Source of the DNA: Thamnaconus septentrionalis
Lineage: Eukaryota > Chordata > Actinopteri > Tetraodontiformes > Monacanthidae
DNA: 64,000 nucleotides
Direction of reading: 5' to 3'
Assembly: GCA_009823395.1 (NCBI GenBank)
Contig: CM020506.1
Location: 1,849,501-1,913,500 of the forward strand
Part shown: positions 25,201 through 35,500 of the stretch, in pieces
How positions within the stretch are numbered: position 1 is the stretch's first letter
Layout: each line of letters begins with the position of its first letter
Program-made: the position numbers and the translations under genes
Notes under the pieces: model-generated
Databases searched by the model: none
What the model was told of the DNA's origin: nothing
What the model saw: only the letters and a program-made list of their open reading frames with translations

Positions 25201-26336
25201 TCTGTTTTTTTTTTTGGTTTTTTTCCTCCACGCTGGAGCAGCTGGGAGCATTATATTCCTGAGTTTATTAAGCGTGACAGCCTCACATCTGTCCCTTCCC
25301 TCCCAGCAGCGTCTCATCCTCAGCAGCAGGCTGACGACGGAGTGAAGACATCCGAGCCGAAAGGGACAGACAGCCAGGCCAAGACGGAGCGCCCCGCTCT
25401 GGAGCACAGGTTCTCGGCGGTGAGACGAACGTCTTGGCGTCGGTCATGACGCAACACCCAGACAGTCCGTGCCGTGTTTTTACAAGGTCGCAGAAAAATA
25501 ATGTTTCCGCTGACTGACTCGCAAGGAAGTCATTCAGCGACTGCAATGCAACCAAAAGGTCACTCTTTACGGCACAAATGTCGTTTAAAGCTAGTGTGAG
25601 CTTAGTTGAACTGTGATGAGTTGCTTTTAAGTCCCAGCTTGAAGTTATTTTCTGGGGCCAGACCGGCTGACAAAAAAAAGGTTGATAGCATAGTAGTATA
25701 ACAAGTTAAAAGCAGCATTTATTAATACAATTGTATTATTAATATATTGGCCCAGTGAGACAGTTTTCTCCATGCTAGGTAGCTAGCTTATGACTGGGTT
25801 ATTGTTAGCATAGTGGCTAATTTCTCTATTTCAGAAGGTGTCTTGTCATGTTGTGTTTCACCTGTTCAAAGCTACAGTAAGATTTTTCCTAAATTACTGT
25901 CTGCATCACATTAGTCGCCGCTGAAATTACAAAACATGGAACATCTATCCAGTAGGTTGCGGCAAAGTATCGACTCACAAATGTTTCAACAGCAGCTCCT
26001 TTTCAAAGTTTTTTTTTTTTTTTTTTTTTGCATCAAATTAAAGGAGGATCATTGTTTGGGTTTTTCCAGGTTTTTGTTGTTGTGTGTTCTCAGTTTTGTA
26101 ATATGCTGCAACTCCCAATCTGTTTGCAGAACTGTTAGCCAACCTGTCATCGTCGCATCATCTTTCATTCTAAGGTTAGTGTTTAAGAAACAACGACAAC
26201 ATCAAAATCTACTGTATGACTTAAAATTTGCGACTCCAATTCTTTCTTACAATTAAACGTGTAATGTCCGTCTTCTTGTCAGCTCGTCCGTGAAAGACCT
26301 CCCTCGCCCAAATCCAGCCAGTATGGTGCGATGTGA
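2195..26336 (+). CDS. rap1gap: rap1gap: Rap1 GTPase-activating protein (whole coding span, 22 exons)
   Basis: Predicted protein of about 714 aa, joined from 22 exons with matching phases. It accelerates GTP hydrolysis on Rap1/Rap2 in the cytosol and at membranes, ending Rap signalling to adhesion and MAPK. Domains in order: a novel N-terminus (1-27); a GoLoco motif (about 28-50, LFAMIERMQ then MDEQRC) that binds Galpha-i/o/z; a dimerisation region; and the RapGAP domain (about 130-420). The catalytic Asn-thumb helix reads RKRHIGND, with Asn323 matching human Asn290. The tail is Ser-rich ([17 protein letters not shown]). The tail sequences LYEELH and [10 protein letters not shown] fit RAP1GAP rather than RAP1GAP2. 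The 3' end converges on padi2. Only the C-terminal exon differs clearly from the mammalian end. Family assignment is very secure; minor exon edges are inferred from splice sites. Confidence 0.95.
4200..4300. repeat. Degraded fish dispersed repeat (tail fragment)
   Basis: The segment with cttgctgtgaggtcacagtg and taaccaatgcaccactgcg is the recognisable tail of a common teleost interspersed repeat, also seen at 17684-17830. Identification is by memory of the consensus. Confidence 0.5.
5792..5827 (+). CDS. rap1gap: rap1gap exon 2 (GoLoco, first half)
   Basis: Micro-exon of 36 nt, [12 protein letters not shown], flanked by cccag and gtaggc, phase 0-0. It is nearly identical to the human GoLoco start DLFEMIEKMQ. 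Confidence 0.93.
7647..7675. repeat. (TG)n microsatellite
   Basis: Perfect dinucleotide run in rap1gap intron 2, about 110 bp before exon 3. It is followed by a (TC)n run (about 7753-7782) that forms the exon 3 pyrimidine tract. Confidence 0.95.
7788..7835 (+). CDS. rap1gap: rap1gap exon 3 (GoLoco, second half)
   Basis: 48 nt encoding [16 protein letters not shown], phase 0-0. The DEQR triad is the Galpha-contacting end of a GoLoco motif. A (TC)n tract serves as the polypyrimidine tract of its acceptor. Confidence 0.93.
8686..9273. mobile_element. MITE-like element with 15-bp terminal inverted repeats
   Basis: CGTTCACACTGCAGG at 8686-8700 and its exact reverse complement at 9259-9273 bound 588 bp with no coding capacity, in rap1gap intron 3. 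A related element with GTTCAGACTGC ends lies at 42349-42683. No clear target duplication was seen. Confidence 0.7.
10050..10088 (+). CDS. rap1gap: rap1gap exon 4
   Basis: 39 nt, [13 protein letters not shown], phase 0-0, between ctgcag and gtacaa. The [11 protein letters not shown] motif is invariant in RAP1GAP. Confidence 0.95.
10178..10363 (+). CDS. rap1gap: rap1gap exon 5
   Basis: 186 nt, phase 0-0, starting [20 protein letters not shown] and ending IYRKNFMGK. It belongs to the N-terminal dimerisation part of the GAP fold. Only 89 bp separate it from exon 4. Confidence 0.96.
10754..10857 (+). CDS. rap1gap: rap1gap exon 6
   Basis: 104 nt, [20 protein letters not shown] to LRLML, ending in phase 2 at CG|gtacaa. 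Very close to the vertebrate sequence. Confidence 0.95.
12324..12402 (+). CDS. rap1gap: rap1gap exon 7
   Basis: 79 nt encoding [20 protein letters not shown] and VVQMAK. It starts in phase 2 and ends in phase 0 at AAG|gtacca. Confidence 0.95.
12498..12551 (+). CDS. rap1gap: rap1gap exon 8
   Basis: 54 nt, [18 protein letters not shown], phase 0-0, within the RapGAP domain. Confidence 0.96.
12628..12711 (+). CDS. rap1gap: rap1gap exon 9
   Basis: 84 nt encoding [20 protein letters not shown] then VIYQKFGQ, phase 0-0. Core of the RapGAP domain. Confidence 0.96.
12824..12924 (+). CDS. rap1gap: rap1gap exon 10
   Basis: 101 nt from [13 protein letters not shown] to HDFKG, phase 2 at the end. The donor is the weak AAAGG|gttcaa, chosen because joining it to exon 11 restores the conserved [11 protein letters not shown]. 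Confidence 0.92.
13302..13431 (+). CDS. rap1gap: rap1gap exon 11
   Basis: 130 nt, [18 protein letters not shown] to TEGDSQQ, phase 2 to 0, ending at CAG|gtagag. Contains the conserved [12 protein letters not shown]. Confidence 0.96.
16290..16445 (+). CDS. rap1gap: rap1gap exon 12 (catalytic Asn thumb)
   Basis: 156 nt, phase 0-0, beginning [20 protein letters not shown]. The Asn of HIGND is the catalytic asparagine that Rap GAPs use in place of an arginine finger, and it is intact. Confidence 0.97.
16561..16632 (+). CDS. rap1gap: rap1gap exon 13
   Basis: 72 nt, [20 protein letters not shown] then IFKK, phase 0-0. Confidence 0.96.
16707..16793 (+). CDS. rap1gap: rap1gap exon 14 (end of GAP domain)
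   Basis: 87 nt, [20 protein letters not shown] then KAEKFAKLE, phase 0-0. The intron from exon 13 is only 74 bp. Confidence 0.96.
17046..17482. repeat. LINE-like fragments with inverted 3' tails
   Basis: The left edge has tandem AAGATTC units followed by gtttattgtcattgt. The right edge ends gagacaataaaggctcatct. Both resemble the 3' tail of fish L2-type LINEs in opposite orientations, in rap1gap intron 14. Confidence 0.5.
17684..17830. repeat. Fish dispersed repeat fragment
   Basis: Contains ccatccatccac, gcgggggtctgctggagcc and gaaccctcgaccttcttgct, the hallmark segments of a very common teleost interspersed repeat. Fragments of the same family lie at 29934-30003 and 49376-49530. Confidence 0.7.
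17979..18125 (+). CDS. rap1gap: rap1gap exon 15
   Basis: 147 nt, [20 protein letters not shown] then [15 protein letters not shown] and a Gly run before FFESFK, phase 0-0. This is the paralogue-diagnostic segment that identifies RAP1GAP over RAP1GAP2. Confidence 0.96.
19720..19968. repeat. GATA/GACA tetranucleotide array
   Basis: About 250 bp of nearly uninterrupted GATA units mixed with GACA and GACC variants in rap1gap intron 15, with looser units from about 19668. Such arrays are highly polymorphic. Confidence 0.95.
21313..21444 (+). CDS. rap1gap: rap1gap exon 16
   Basis: 132 nt, [20 protein letters not shown] onward to ESPKTPGI, phase 0-0, ending ATT|gtaagt. The RSRSQSMD segment is a likely phospho-regulatory site. 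Confidence 0.94.
22160..22202. repeat. (TC)n microsatellite
   Basis: Pure TC run in rap1gap intron 16. A second CT-rich stretch lies at about 22590-22642. Both create serine/leucine-rich spurious frames. Confidence 0.95.
22694..22771 (+). CDS. rap1gap: rap1gap candidate cassette exon 16b, duplicate of exon 17
   Basis: 78 nt between gtggcccag and GAG|gttcat, phase 0-0, so inclusion adds 26 residues without shifting the frame. The translation [20 protein letters not shown] plus IGTIEE parallels exon 17 ([29 protein letters not shown]). This points to an ancient tandem exon duplication. The exon lies after CT-rich sequence and has a modest donor. Alternative use is inferred, not shown. Confidence 0.7.
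23453..23562 (+). CDS. rap1gap: rap1gap exon 17
   Basis: 110 nt, [20 protein letters not shown] then [16 protein letters not shown], phase 0 to 2, donor AG|gtgagg. Basic and Ser-rich regulatory segment. Confidence 0.94.
23711..23827 (+). CDS. rap1gap: rap1gap exon 18
   Basis: 117 nt from [14 protein letters not shown] to [10 protein letters not shown], phase 2-2. The acceptor ctactaaag has a poor pyrimidine tract, but the frame and the human-like [12 protein letters not shown] support it. Confidence 0.88.
24117..24228 (+). CDS. rap1gap: rap1gap exon 19
   Basis: 112 nt, [20 protein letters not shown] then [17 protein letters not shown], phase 2 to 0. Matches the mammalian [18 protein letters not shown]. 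Confidence 0.93.
24302..24640. repeat. Dispersed MITE-like repeat, copy 1
   Basis: Begins ggttaagtgtgtaatatttt and includes gacatcaagtggttacgtt and ttgcctgtgaactactgtgg. The same blocks recur at 48505-48680. The far end, with caatataaaaattgtaaatc, resembles the end of a related fragment near 45745-45790. Confidence 0.6.
24703..24805 (+). CDS. rap1gap: rap1gap exon 20
   Basis: 103 nt, [20 protein letters not shown] then [14 protein letters not shown], phase 0 to 1. Aligns with human [22 protein letters not shown]. Confidence 0.9.
25307..25419 (+). CDS. rap1gap: rap1gap exon 21 (NAGNAG acceptor)
   Basis: 113 nt if spliced at the first cag, 110 nt if at the second, since cagcag at 25304-25309 is a tandem acceptor differing by one Ala. 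The frame gives [20 protein letters not shown] to EHRFSA and ends GCG|gtgaga in phase 0. Sequence similarity to mammals is weak here. Confidence 0.75.
26283..26336 (+). CDS. rap1gap: rap1gap exon 22 (stop codon)
   Basis: 54 nt, [17 protein letters not shown] then TGA at 26334-26336, after acceptor cttgtcag. The end differs from the mammalian one, so this is the least certain rap1gap exon. It is supported by phase and by the 3' UTR that follows. Confidence 0.7.
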   Translation, partial: LVRERPPSPKSSQYGAM

Positions 26337-28260
26337 CGTGAGAGGAGCCCGGGTAGAGGCGCACCGACGGATCTTCGTGTGTCCAAAGATGGGTCAGACG
26401 AAGACCCCACGCTCCATGGATCCCTCCCCCCGTCATCACGCACACAAAAAACAACACAGAAACAACCCTCCGTAGAAGGCTCAAGGTAGAAGGACACACT
26501 TATCGTCCAGCAAAGAATTTGCAGTCCTCATCAAGTGTGATATCCCGCGGCAGAAGACAAATATGGCAGGAATGATCGCCTCAAGATCGAGGTTGAGAGC
26601 GACGGACACGGACCAATCAAATGATGGATATTTGGGACGATGAGAGTCCACGGGGAAGGAGAGTTGGAGTGGAAGACCTTTTACTTTATCATCAACCCCA
26701 CATCCGGCTGTGATACTGAACTGAAACGTTCAAACCTTTGGTGTGTGTTCAGGGCCAACTGACTGTCGGGAGGCTCTCTGTGTGCCCCCCCTCCACCCCC
26801 GTGTGGAACTTTTGCCAGGTTCGTCTCGTGTGTGTTGGAGGGTTCGCCCATGCTGCTGTTGTGCTTGTTGGCGGCGGCTTTAAGAGCTGAGATTCACCAC
26901 ACGGAGACGCATCTGCAATCTAGAAATCTATATTTTAAGCCTGTATGAATATATTTTATTGCAGCAGTTAGAGTCTGAGAGATGTTTTTCACGAGGATTG
27001 ACTCCCGCAGGGTCCCAGCCAGCACCGCCCTCCCTCGGTCCGCTGAGCCAACCTTCCGCTGTTGATGAGACGTTTGTGTTCAAATTCTTCTTTGTCAAGC
27101 ACTGGTTGCTTTTGGTGTCCGTATACGGGTGTTTTGCGTGTTCGACGGTACTACTGTGCATGGTGTAAATCTGCTTTGCCCAATCCCTCTCCTTTGTACA
27201 CTGGTGCCATGCTTGACATAGCCGTGTCGTCCCTGTGATTTTGTGTTTTTTTTTTCTTTTATCAAGGAACCAGCCAATAACGTCTCCAGATGCACCACAG
27301 GCAGATCGCTCCACGAGAGAGCCTGATGTCCAGTTTTCCTACTATTTGTAAAGTGTAATATTACGTATGTTGCCCAGAGTTTCGTTTGAAAGCCTTGAAG
27401 ATCCGTCACCGAGTTAGAATCACACTGTGGTCCGTCTTGAAGTTGCCTTTCTGATGATTGTTTGTCCCGCGAGCTGCTCTGAAGGAGGACTGACTTAAAA
27501 AAAAAAAAAAAAAGGCACCGCTTTGCTATTCGGCTACTGAATGTATAATAGGGCAGGTTATGTATTTATTTGTACATATCTGCTCTGGAGGGAACCATGC
27601 TGACCCCTGACCCCTGACCCCTGGCCCTTGCTCTGTGAGAGCAGCGAAGCATTTTCCCGTCTTCGGTTTAATATGAGGGGATGAGCTGAAATGGTTTGAG
27701 CTTGAATTTGTTTTTGTCTTATTGTTATGATTATAGTAGGCATGTTTTTTTTTGTTTATAAACTGATTCAAGGACAGCATTTATAGTTTTAAAAAAAATG
27801 CATCAGGCTGGGTAAAAAAAAAAACAAACATACAAACTTTGGACCAAATGCAAATCCATCCATTCTGTATTCATCAAACTGGAAAAAAAATAGCATTTTG
27901 CGTTGGACACAACAGCGAAATGGATTTTATGCCATCGTTTCACATCTGTGCATTAAAGCCTTTTAAATAATGAGTTTCCCTGGACGTTGGAGTTGCTTGA
28001 GTGTTCGAGGTGTGCCCCCTTGTGGCTCTGTACAATTATAGCACATAACCTTGTGGTACCGTTCGTCTTCATGTGTTTGCACTGGACGCCAACAGCTGCT
28101 CAAAAACCACATGGTGGGGTGTGATTCCTTCATGTACTCAATCTAAATGATTGTATTTGTGTTTTCGTTGACGGTTTGTTCCAGCTCTTTGGTCGAACTT
28201 CAGTGTAAATAACGCTTTTCATCCTTTTTTTTGTAAATAAAGCAAACAGATCATATGTTT
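26337..28260 (+). other. rap1gap: rap1gap 3' UTR (predicted)
   Basis: About 1.9 kb with no further coding exon. Two poly(A) signals suggest short and long forms: ATTAAA at 27952-27957 and AATAAA at 28236-28241. Confidence 0.65.
28236..28241 (+). terminator. rap1gap: Poly(A) signal AATAAA, probable distal rap1gap 3' end
   Basis: Canonical hexamer after a T-rich run, about 1.9 kb past the rap1gap stop. ATTAAA at 27952-27957 is a possible proximal alternative. Confidence 0.6.
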
Positions 28261-29277
28261 ACTAAAAATGAAGACGCTGATGTTCTTGGGTTATTCCTCC
28301 AGTGTTACGAGCTGATTGTGACTCTGCATATTGCCAAAAACAATGGGGTGCACAAACAACTGGTGATTAAAGAAAAGCCTGATTAAAGAAGGAATAATGT
28401 AGAGCATTTCCTAAGTTCAAGATTGATTGACCACTCCATCTTTTTTTTAAACCAATTGACAATTACAGCGAGAACTGGTGCTTCGAGAAAGAGACGGTAA
28501 AGCCCTGAGACAGTTACTCAGATGCTCAAAGCTTTGTGGTGAAGGTGGCAAGTATACTTTGTCCAGACAGGAAGTTAGTTCAAAGACATCACAGGAGATG
28601 TAAAGCAACCAATTTGGGATTGGATCTCTTGAATAATCCCTTAAAATTTTGTTTCTAAAGAAGGGGAGGTGAATTTTCTCAAAGACAATGCTGGAAACTG
28701 TGTGTTTGAACAGGTGTCATTTTTATTTAAAGAAAGTGCCTCAGAAGAAACATGCAAAGGAAGAGAAAAAGTTAACATTTGCATCTTTGCGCGGCAAATG
28801 AATCTCAGCAGAGTGCAGAAACGTTTTGCGTCAGTCACCCAGGTTGAACACATTCAAGTTCACCGGAAAGCTTGCAGATAGCTGCCCTCACTAGAGAATC
28901 GAGTGAGAGCAGCGTTCGCCCAAAGACCCAGAACCTGCAGGTAAGAGTTATTCTGCTGCTATGCGATGCCCAAGCTGGTCAGAAGCTCAGAGCCCATTTT
29001 TTTTAAAACCCTCAAGGCTTTTATTTTAATGCCTATTTCTCAATTTTTTTTTAAGCAACAAGTCTGGAAAATATGATTGGACAAAGTCTGAAGATTGTTG
29101 GGTTAATGCAGTATGAATGAAAAAATACAAACATGCCTCCATATCTGCTGTGCCACCCCTGGTTTGCAGCTAATGATTGGTTTTAACGCGCTCGCTGATT
29201 AACTGCTACAGGTGAAGCATGAGCTGGACCCGACTGATGCCACAGCAGAGCACGAGCATGCTGGATGGAGCTCTCCT
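28261..29277. other. Intergenic gap and padi2 3' UTR
   Basis: Convergent rap1gap and padi2 tails meet here. A minus-strand AATAAA at 29020-29025, about 250 bases past the padi2 stop, is the likely padi2 poly(A) signal. I see no gene in the rest. Confidence 0.6.
29020..29025 (-). terminator. padi2: padi2 poly(A) signal (AATAAA on the minus strand)
   Basis: Canonical hexamer downstream of the padi2 stop. Another copy at 28722-28727 could serve as a distal site. Confidence 0.5.
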
Positions 29278-29511
29278 TTACATGTCGAGGTTCCACCACT
29301 TGAAGTCAAACGGCTTCCTGCGGACGTTGGAGCCGCAGTGCACCTCCCCCAGCAGCTTGTGGTAAGACTTGAAGTTGTCGATGAAGGTGCAGTTGAGGCC
29401 CAGGCCCTCCATCAGGGAGGACATCTCGGCCTCCAGGGCGCAGCGTCCGTTCACCCTGGGCCCGAAAGGCTTCGGGATGCCCAGGTTCTTCCCCAGAACG
29501 ATCATGTTGAC
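29278..29511 (-). CDS. padi2: padi2 exon 16 (nucleophilic Cys, stop)
   Basis: 234 nt, [20 protein letters not shown] onward to [12 protein letters not shown], then TAA at 29280-29278. [14 protein letters not shown] carries the active-site cysteine. Confidence 0.97.
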   Translation of the reverse strand, partial: VNMIVLGKNLGIPKPFGPRVNGRCALEAEMSSLMEGLGLNCTFIDNFKSYHKLLGEVHCGSNVRRKPFDFKWWNLDM

Positions 29512-32500
29512 CTGAGGAAACACAGGAAGAACATGAGGCTCACGTCGACGGGTTCAGGGAGGGCAGCAGGGCGGCACCTCAGTCGGCCTTGACGCACCAT
29601 GTCGGGGTAGTAGGCCAGCGCTCGGGATATGCCGCTCTCCTCCTGCACCAGCTTGAAGAGGATTGGCAGGTCAATGATGTCTTCTTCCTCAAGGCCCAGC
29701 TCTCTTTTCAGGACGTCCCTGTTCCAGTCCACGCAGCTCTGAGAGGCGGTGATGGTACAGAGACTTGAGTGACACGCAATGAACAATCCTTCAGCTTCAA
29801 AAGATCTCGTTTCTCATTTTCCCTTCTTGTTGCCCACCTAAATGATTGATGTTAATTCTCTTCTTTTTTTAACTAGCATCTAAATCACTTGTTTGTAATT
29901 TCATTTATTTATTTATTTATTTTTTTTATCTTCTATGCCCGCTTATTCCAATTCAGGGTCGCGGGGGTCTGCTGGAGCCTATCCCAGCTGTCTTAGGGCG
30001 ATAATTTCATTTTGTTAGTTTTAAATTGTTGCAACTTTTATTTGTTTCTTTGGATGCTGTCTTGTCCAGGTTTCCTTTGAAAAAGAAATCATTTTATCCA
30101 CAGGGGATCCAACTAAACAAGCTAAAAAAAAAAAAAACAGACACTCACCTGCACATAGCTGTTTTGTTCTCTGAGAGATTTATTCTTCAGTATCTCATCC
30201 ACAGTTTCTCTTTCTGTCTCTTCATCTTCCACACCTTTTGAAAGCAAAGAGAGCATTGAGAACCAAGGAACTGACTTTTTGCACCACGACGGCCGAGAAC
30301 CGCCGTGGAGAAGACCTACCGTCAAACAGCTTGGCCTCTCCGTGTCCGTCCTTCTGCAAGCCTCTGAACAATTTGTATCCCGCGTCAGGGCTGGCCAGCA
30401 GGAGCCGGAATCCCTATGCACACACACAGGAAGTGAAGATGAAGCTGCCTTTCTTCCCTGTGACTATTTAATAAAGAAAAAAAAAGGGCAATATTAACCT
30501 TTCTGTCAGGAGCAGGAACAAAAGTCATGAATTCATCAATGTGGCCCACGTAAAGCCAGTCGGAGAACAAGGCAACAGGCTCCTGCACCTTCTGGGCCCA
30601 CAGGAAGTCCTGAACTACTTTGGTCATGTTCCGTCCCAAAGTAGCCCTTTTTCAAAAAAAAAAAAAAAAAACAACAAAAACAAAACAGAACCAGAAAATA
30701 ACAGGGAAGTTTAAGAGGAATTTGTCTTCTTCTGTTTGCCGTTTGAAGAGAGATGTGCCGCACACTCACGTGGGGAAGGCCACTCCGATGAGGATTCTGC
30801 CCAGTGGGTACTTCCTTCCGTTCACAGTCACGGGAGGACTGACCTCCAGATTACCGAATGAGTCCAGACTGCTCACGTCCTTTCGTTCGGGCTCCCTGGT
30901 CACGTAGCCAAAGTCGGGACCCTTGAGGACAAGACATTGTTGTTGAGAAGGAATCAGGGCAAATGCTTGTAGAATGTTCTCTCTTTCCTTGGCTGCAAAA
31001 AGAAAAATGCAAAACGTGTCCTCCCAAAGGATCGTTTGGTGCGCTGCTAAAAAAAAAAAAAAATGAATGGGAATGTAAAAGTAAATTGGCCTATTTCTTT
31101 TAAAATAACTTGCAATTGTTTTGTATGTGTCTCAGTCATTCAAGGACATTGCCACTGTCATCTAAACCTTCAAAGTTCTCCACCAAGTTTCACTGACACT
31201 TTTTACACAGTCGTTGTCACACCGTGGTGAGGTTTTGTCTCGTCTTGGGGTTTTGTCTCGTCGTTTCCTGTTTTATTTTGTTTCAGATCACAACCTCTCC
31301 TCATGTTCCACCTGTTCGTCTGACCCAATTACCCATTGTTTCCAGCTGTGCCTTGTTACCTTGTGTGTTCAAATAGTCTGCGTTCCCCTTGTCTTGTGCC
31401 AGAGTGTCTTCGTCCGTCACGTCTAGCCCTAGACGCCCTAGTAAGACGGTTGGTCCTCGAGGTTGAGTGATTTTCTGTTAATGCTAAGTTTTGTTATTAG
31501 AATAGGATTTTGTTTACAAGTTAGTCATTTTCCTCCTTGTGAGTGATTTTTCGTTCAAACCTAGATTTGAAAATGAAAGTGAAATAAATTTACTTTTCTG
31601 TTAAACCTCTGAGTCCTGCCTCAAGTCCCGGCCTGACAGTCGTAAACTTTTCTGCCATCCACAACCTCATTGTTACAGCCGTCACTGACCCTTGAAGAAA
31701 AGCCAGGACCCTTAAAATTAAGGATATATATATATTCCCAACTGAAGTGGGCAAACCTTTAAAAACAAAAACTTAACAACGGCTTTTATGGAACGCTGGA
31801 GGAGGGACAACTAAAGGAGTTGTGGCTCCCCCTAGTGGCGAGTGCTCAATCAAATTTTGTTTGCCTCTTCAGAATTGAGAACTTGCATTTAATGAATGGA
31901 AGCAGCAACAAGGGCATGTTGCCTTTGTGATGCATGAAAAGGGGGCAAGGTAATCATCGTATGGCACCTGTCTGTGAAACACTTGCTGCACAGACGTCCT
32001 ATGTGTGCACTTTGTTATATTGAACACTGTGACTTCAATGTAAAAAATATTTCACACTTTATTCTGAAGAGTTAACTTCAACTCTGTCTGACCGACTCTA
32101 GAGCCACATTTAACTTGCCCCCTGCAGCGACATGTTCATGACAGTTGATGTAATACAAGCAGACTTTGCTGTCATCTCATCAGATTGCAGGTCCTCACAA
32201 CGTGAAGTTGACCTGCATTTGACTTTTGGGTTGACTCCTTTCAACTTCCAAACTCATGACTTCCTGCATTGGGACTCAACTTGTCTATATTATTTTATTT
32301 CACTTGTATCCCTTTCCTAAAAACTTGGTGGAAAATACTTGTTTACCAGTAGCTCATTGTATGGAAAGTCTTGCAATTTTCCATCGCGAGGTGAATCCAA
32401 GACGACAGGAAACTGCTGGTGAGGTGAGTCGATGTAGCCAAACTCCAGCTCATCCTGGGAAGAAAAGTAAGATGATCACTACGCTGTCTGCCACGTCAAT

Positions 32501-35500
32501 CATTCAGTCTCCATTTCCAAACAATAAATCGACTTCAACAAGTACATTCAAACTTCGTACCTGCATCCAGCGATCTCCTCGGTTCAGGTACTCTTTGCAG
32601 ATCTTCAGCTTGCAGCCGCTCTTCACGACGACGCTCTCCATGCCTTTGAGGAACTTGAAGTTGTCACGTGTGCTGGGAAGGTGTTGCATACGGTTTCCTG
32701 AGGATCTTTCCAAACTGCTGTGGCAGTAACGTGCCAACCCATATCTCCTCGGCCCTACCTGCAGACCAGAACCTCTTCAGGCTGGAGGGTGTTGGGTGTC
32801 ATGATCCAGGGCGCCACTCTGAACACGACTGTTTCAGTGAAGATGGGTGTTTCGGGAATACCCTGTGGAAACACAACACGGGCAGCTGGGTTACAAGCGA
32901 ACGCCCTCCGCCTTCTCCGCTTCCTTTCACCCCGGCACGGAGCAGCAGCTGTGGTAAGTGGAGCTGATGCCTCTGTTGTGCCACACCCACTCAGTTCAGC
33001 CTTCGGTTTTATTTCACCCCCTGCACCTTTCTTATCATGCACATGGCTTTTGATTCACTGCACAATATAATCAACATTGCACATTTGCATTTCCAGTACC
33101 TTACCTCTGGCAGTAGAAGTGGGTCAATTTAAATGTACAACATAACATTTACGTGTGCAAACTTTGTGATCTCCAGGTGTTGGAAGATTAATTTCATTTT
33201 GTTTTGTGCTGTCCTTCATATGGTGATTTAAGAAATTCTCTTTCTGAATCAATTCAGTTAAAAGATCCTGATGTATTATGGAAGTATGAAGGTGAGATTC
33301 TGTGCTGGTTGTCTGAAAATGACATTTTTCTTTGGCTAAATTGATAGAAAAGGCCTGGTATCTGCGACAAAGTGTTTTGCATCCCATCTTGTTTTTTTTC
33401 TGTAGTCACGTGGCCATCGTGGATGTAATTGTGGGAATATTATTAATTGGCAAATGTATTGATCATGGTCTAATAAACCCATGAGGGCAGACAATCAAAC
33501 GGATCAATCAAAAAATCCAGTTTTTCAATATTTGGCCAATCAGCCTGATAAAATGCATGTGATGTTATTTAACTGGTGAAATGTCATTCATTATTTTTAC
33601 AGGGAAAAAAAAAAAGTAATACAATCCACAAAACCATCAAGTTCTTACTTCAGCGATGGGCTCCAGCAGACTGAGGTTGATGTAGACGAGACCGTCAAAG
33701 TCTTTATCGGGGAACCTGAGGCCTTCCACGTGAAACTTCAGCTCACCATCATCTCCAACGTAAGGGACCTCCTTGGACAGAACATCACTGCTGAGGACCA
33801 GGGGGTAGTCCTTCACAAAGTTCTCATACAAGAGCCTCTCAGCTGGAATGCCAAGACAAAAATCACAAGATGGTTGTCTTAAGAGTAAAAGACCACAAAA
33901 GAAAAATACTCCCTCTTCAACTCTACTCACCAAAGTTGCTGTATTTGACATCATTGGTTCTTGGCCTGAAGACTCTGATGCTCTCTGCAGCGCCTTGAGA
34001 GATGTGCATGGCCAGCTTGTAGCCCTCTGGGAGCTTTGCGGGGCCTCTGGTCCGCAGCACCATCGTGGACATGTCTTTCAGATCTTCACATCCACCGAGG
34101 GGAACAGAGGTGTCAACTAAACACACCAAATCTCTTCCCCCGCAACGTGTACTTGTGACAACATTAAACCAACAGCTTGATAAAACAAAGCGGCGTAAAC
34201 CTTTTCAACTTGCCAGCACAGACAGCCACACCCAAATTTTCACTCGAGTCGACTGGACCAATTTACTTAGCTGAAGACATTTCAAAGGCAAATATTTACT
34301 TTGGCTGATGAAGGCCGTGGGAGTTTAGTTTCAGGGCCTGAAAGTATATATATATAAAAAAAAAGTGCATAGCTGAACCGTTCAAACCTGAAACTCTGGC
34401 GATACGGTCGTCTTCGTTGTCTGGTGACTTCCAGTAGGTTCGCTCACAGTCACAGTTGACCAAGAGGATGGCTCCATGGCCATCAGGGCCCCACTTCCAG
34501 GATCCCTGAAAGAGAGCGTTGCAGTCGTCTTCCACTCATTCGCAAACATTAGCAGCCTTAGGAAAGGAAACACTTTCATGAATGCATCCTCCCGCGACCT
34601 TTTCAGAGTGATCTTATCATTTAACACATAGGAATGAAGACAAGTTCAGACTTGTCCAAGCTCTTCCATATTACACGCAGACAATGTGCAAAGTTCCCAG
34701 CATGCCAGGGTGCCATATTGTAAATTGGAATGATTCCGAGTGACTCACAGGCAGCACTCCATAAATAAGAGCCTGATTAAAATTGCTCCACTTTACATGC
34801 CATTAATTAGCCGCAGCGGTTAAAAGTGACCCGTCGCAGCTCACCTTATTCGGGTTGTTTTTCTCCACGATGCCATCACGGTCGGCATCCACGTCCAGAG
34901 AGATCTCTGCATGGCGAGACACAATTTCTTTCTGAAATGGCGCCTCAGAAAATAGTAACGCAGTTGCCGTGCATCACTGTGGGCAGGTGTCTAAAAATTG
35001 ATGTTGCATGCCAAAAAAAAGCAATTGGAATCCTTTTTGGGAAACATGTGACTCATGACTGTTGTTCACTTCAAACGCCACTGACGCTCTGCCAAACTCG
35101 GTAATTGCCAGCTATAAAACATTGTCTTAGGGCAGTGCGTGTTGTGTGCCGTGTGTTTTAACTCACCAACTGCAGTTAAAAGCAGGAGTGCTTTACCCAG
35201 CTCCTCTTTCTTATCCCCATAGTACTTCACAGACAACTAATGGGGGGGGAAAATTAGTCTATACAAGTGTTTTGTCTTTATTTCGTCATATCAGTCCTTC
35301 CAGTACTGATATCTGCCACCATTTCCCGTCCCACTTTACCTTGTTGTCGTTTTCGTGTTCGCTGGGAGCAGCCATGCTGATGAGCAGCATGGTGTTGTCG
35401 TTGAGAGCCATGGGAGAGAGATGGGATGTCTCCTTGGGCGGAGGGGTGATGTGGTACTGGACACTGGGAGTGCATTTCACAGAGAAGAACTTGGATCCTG

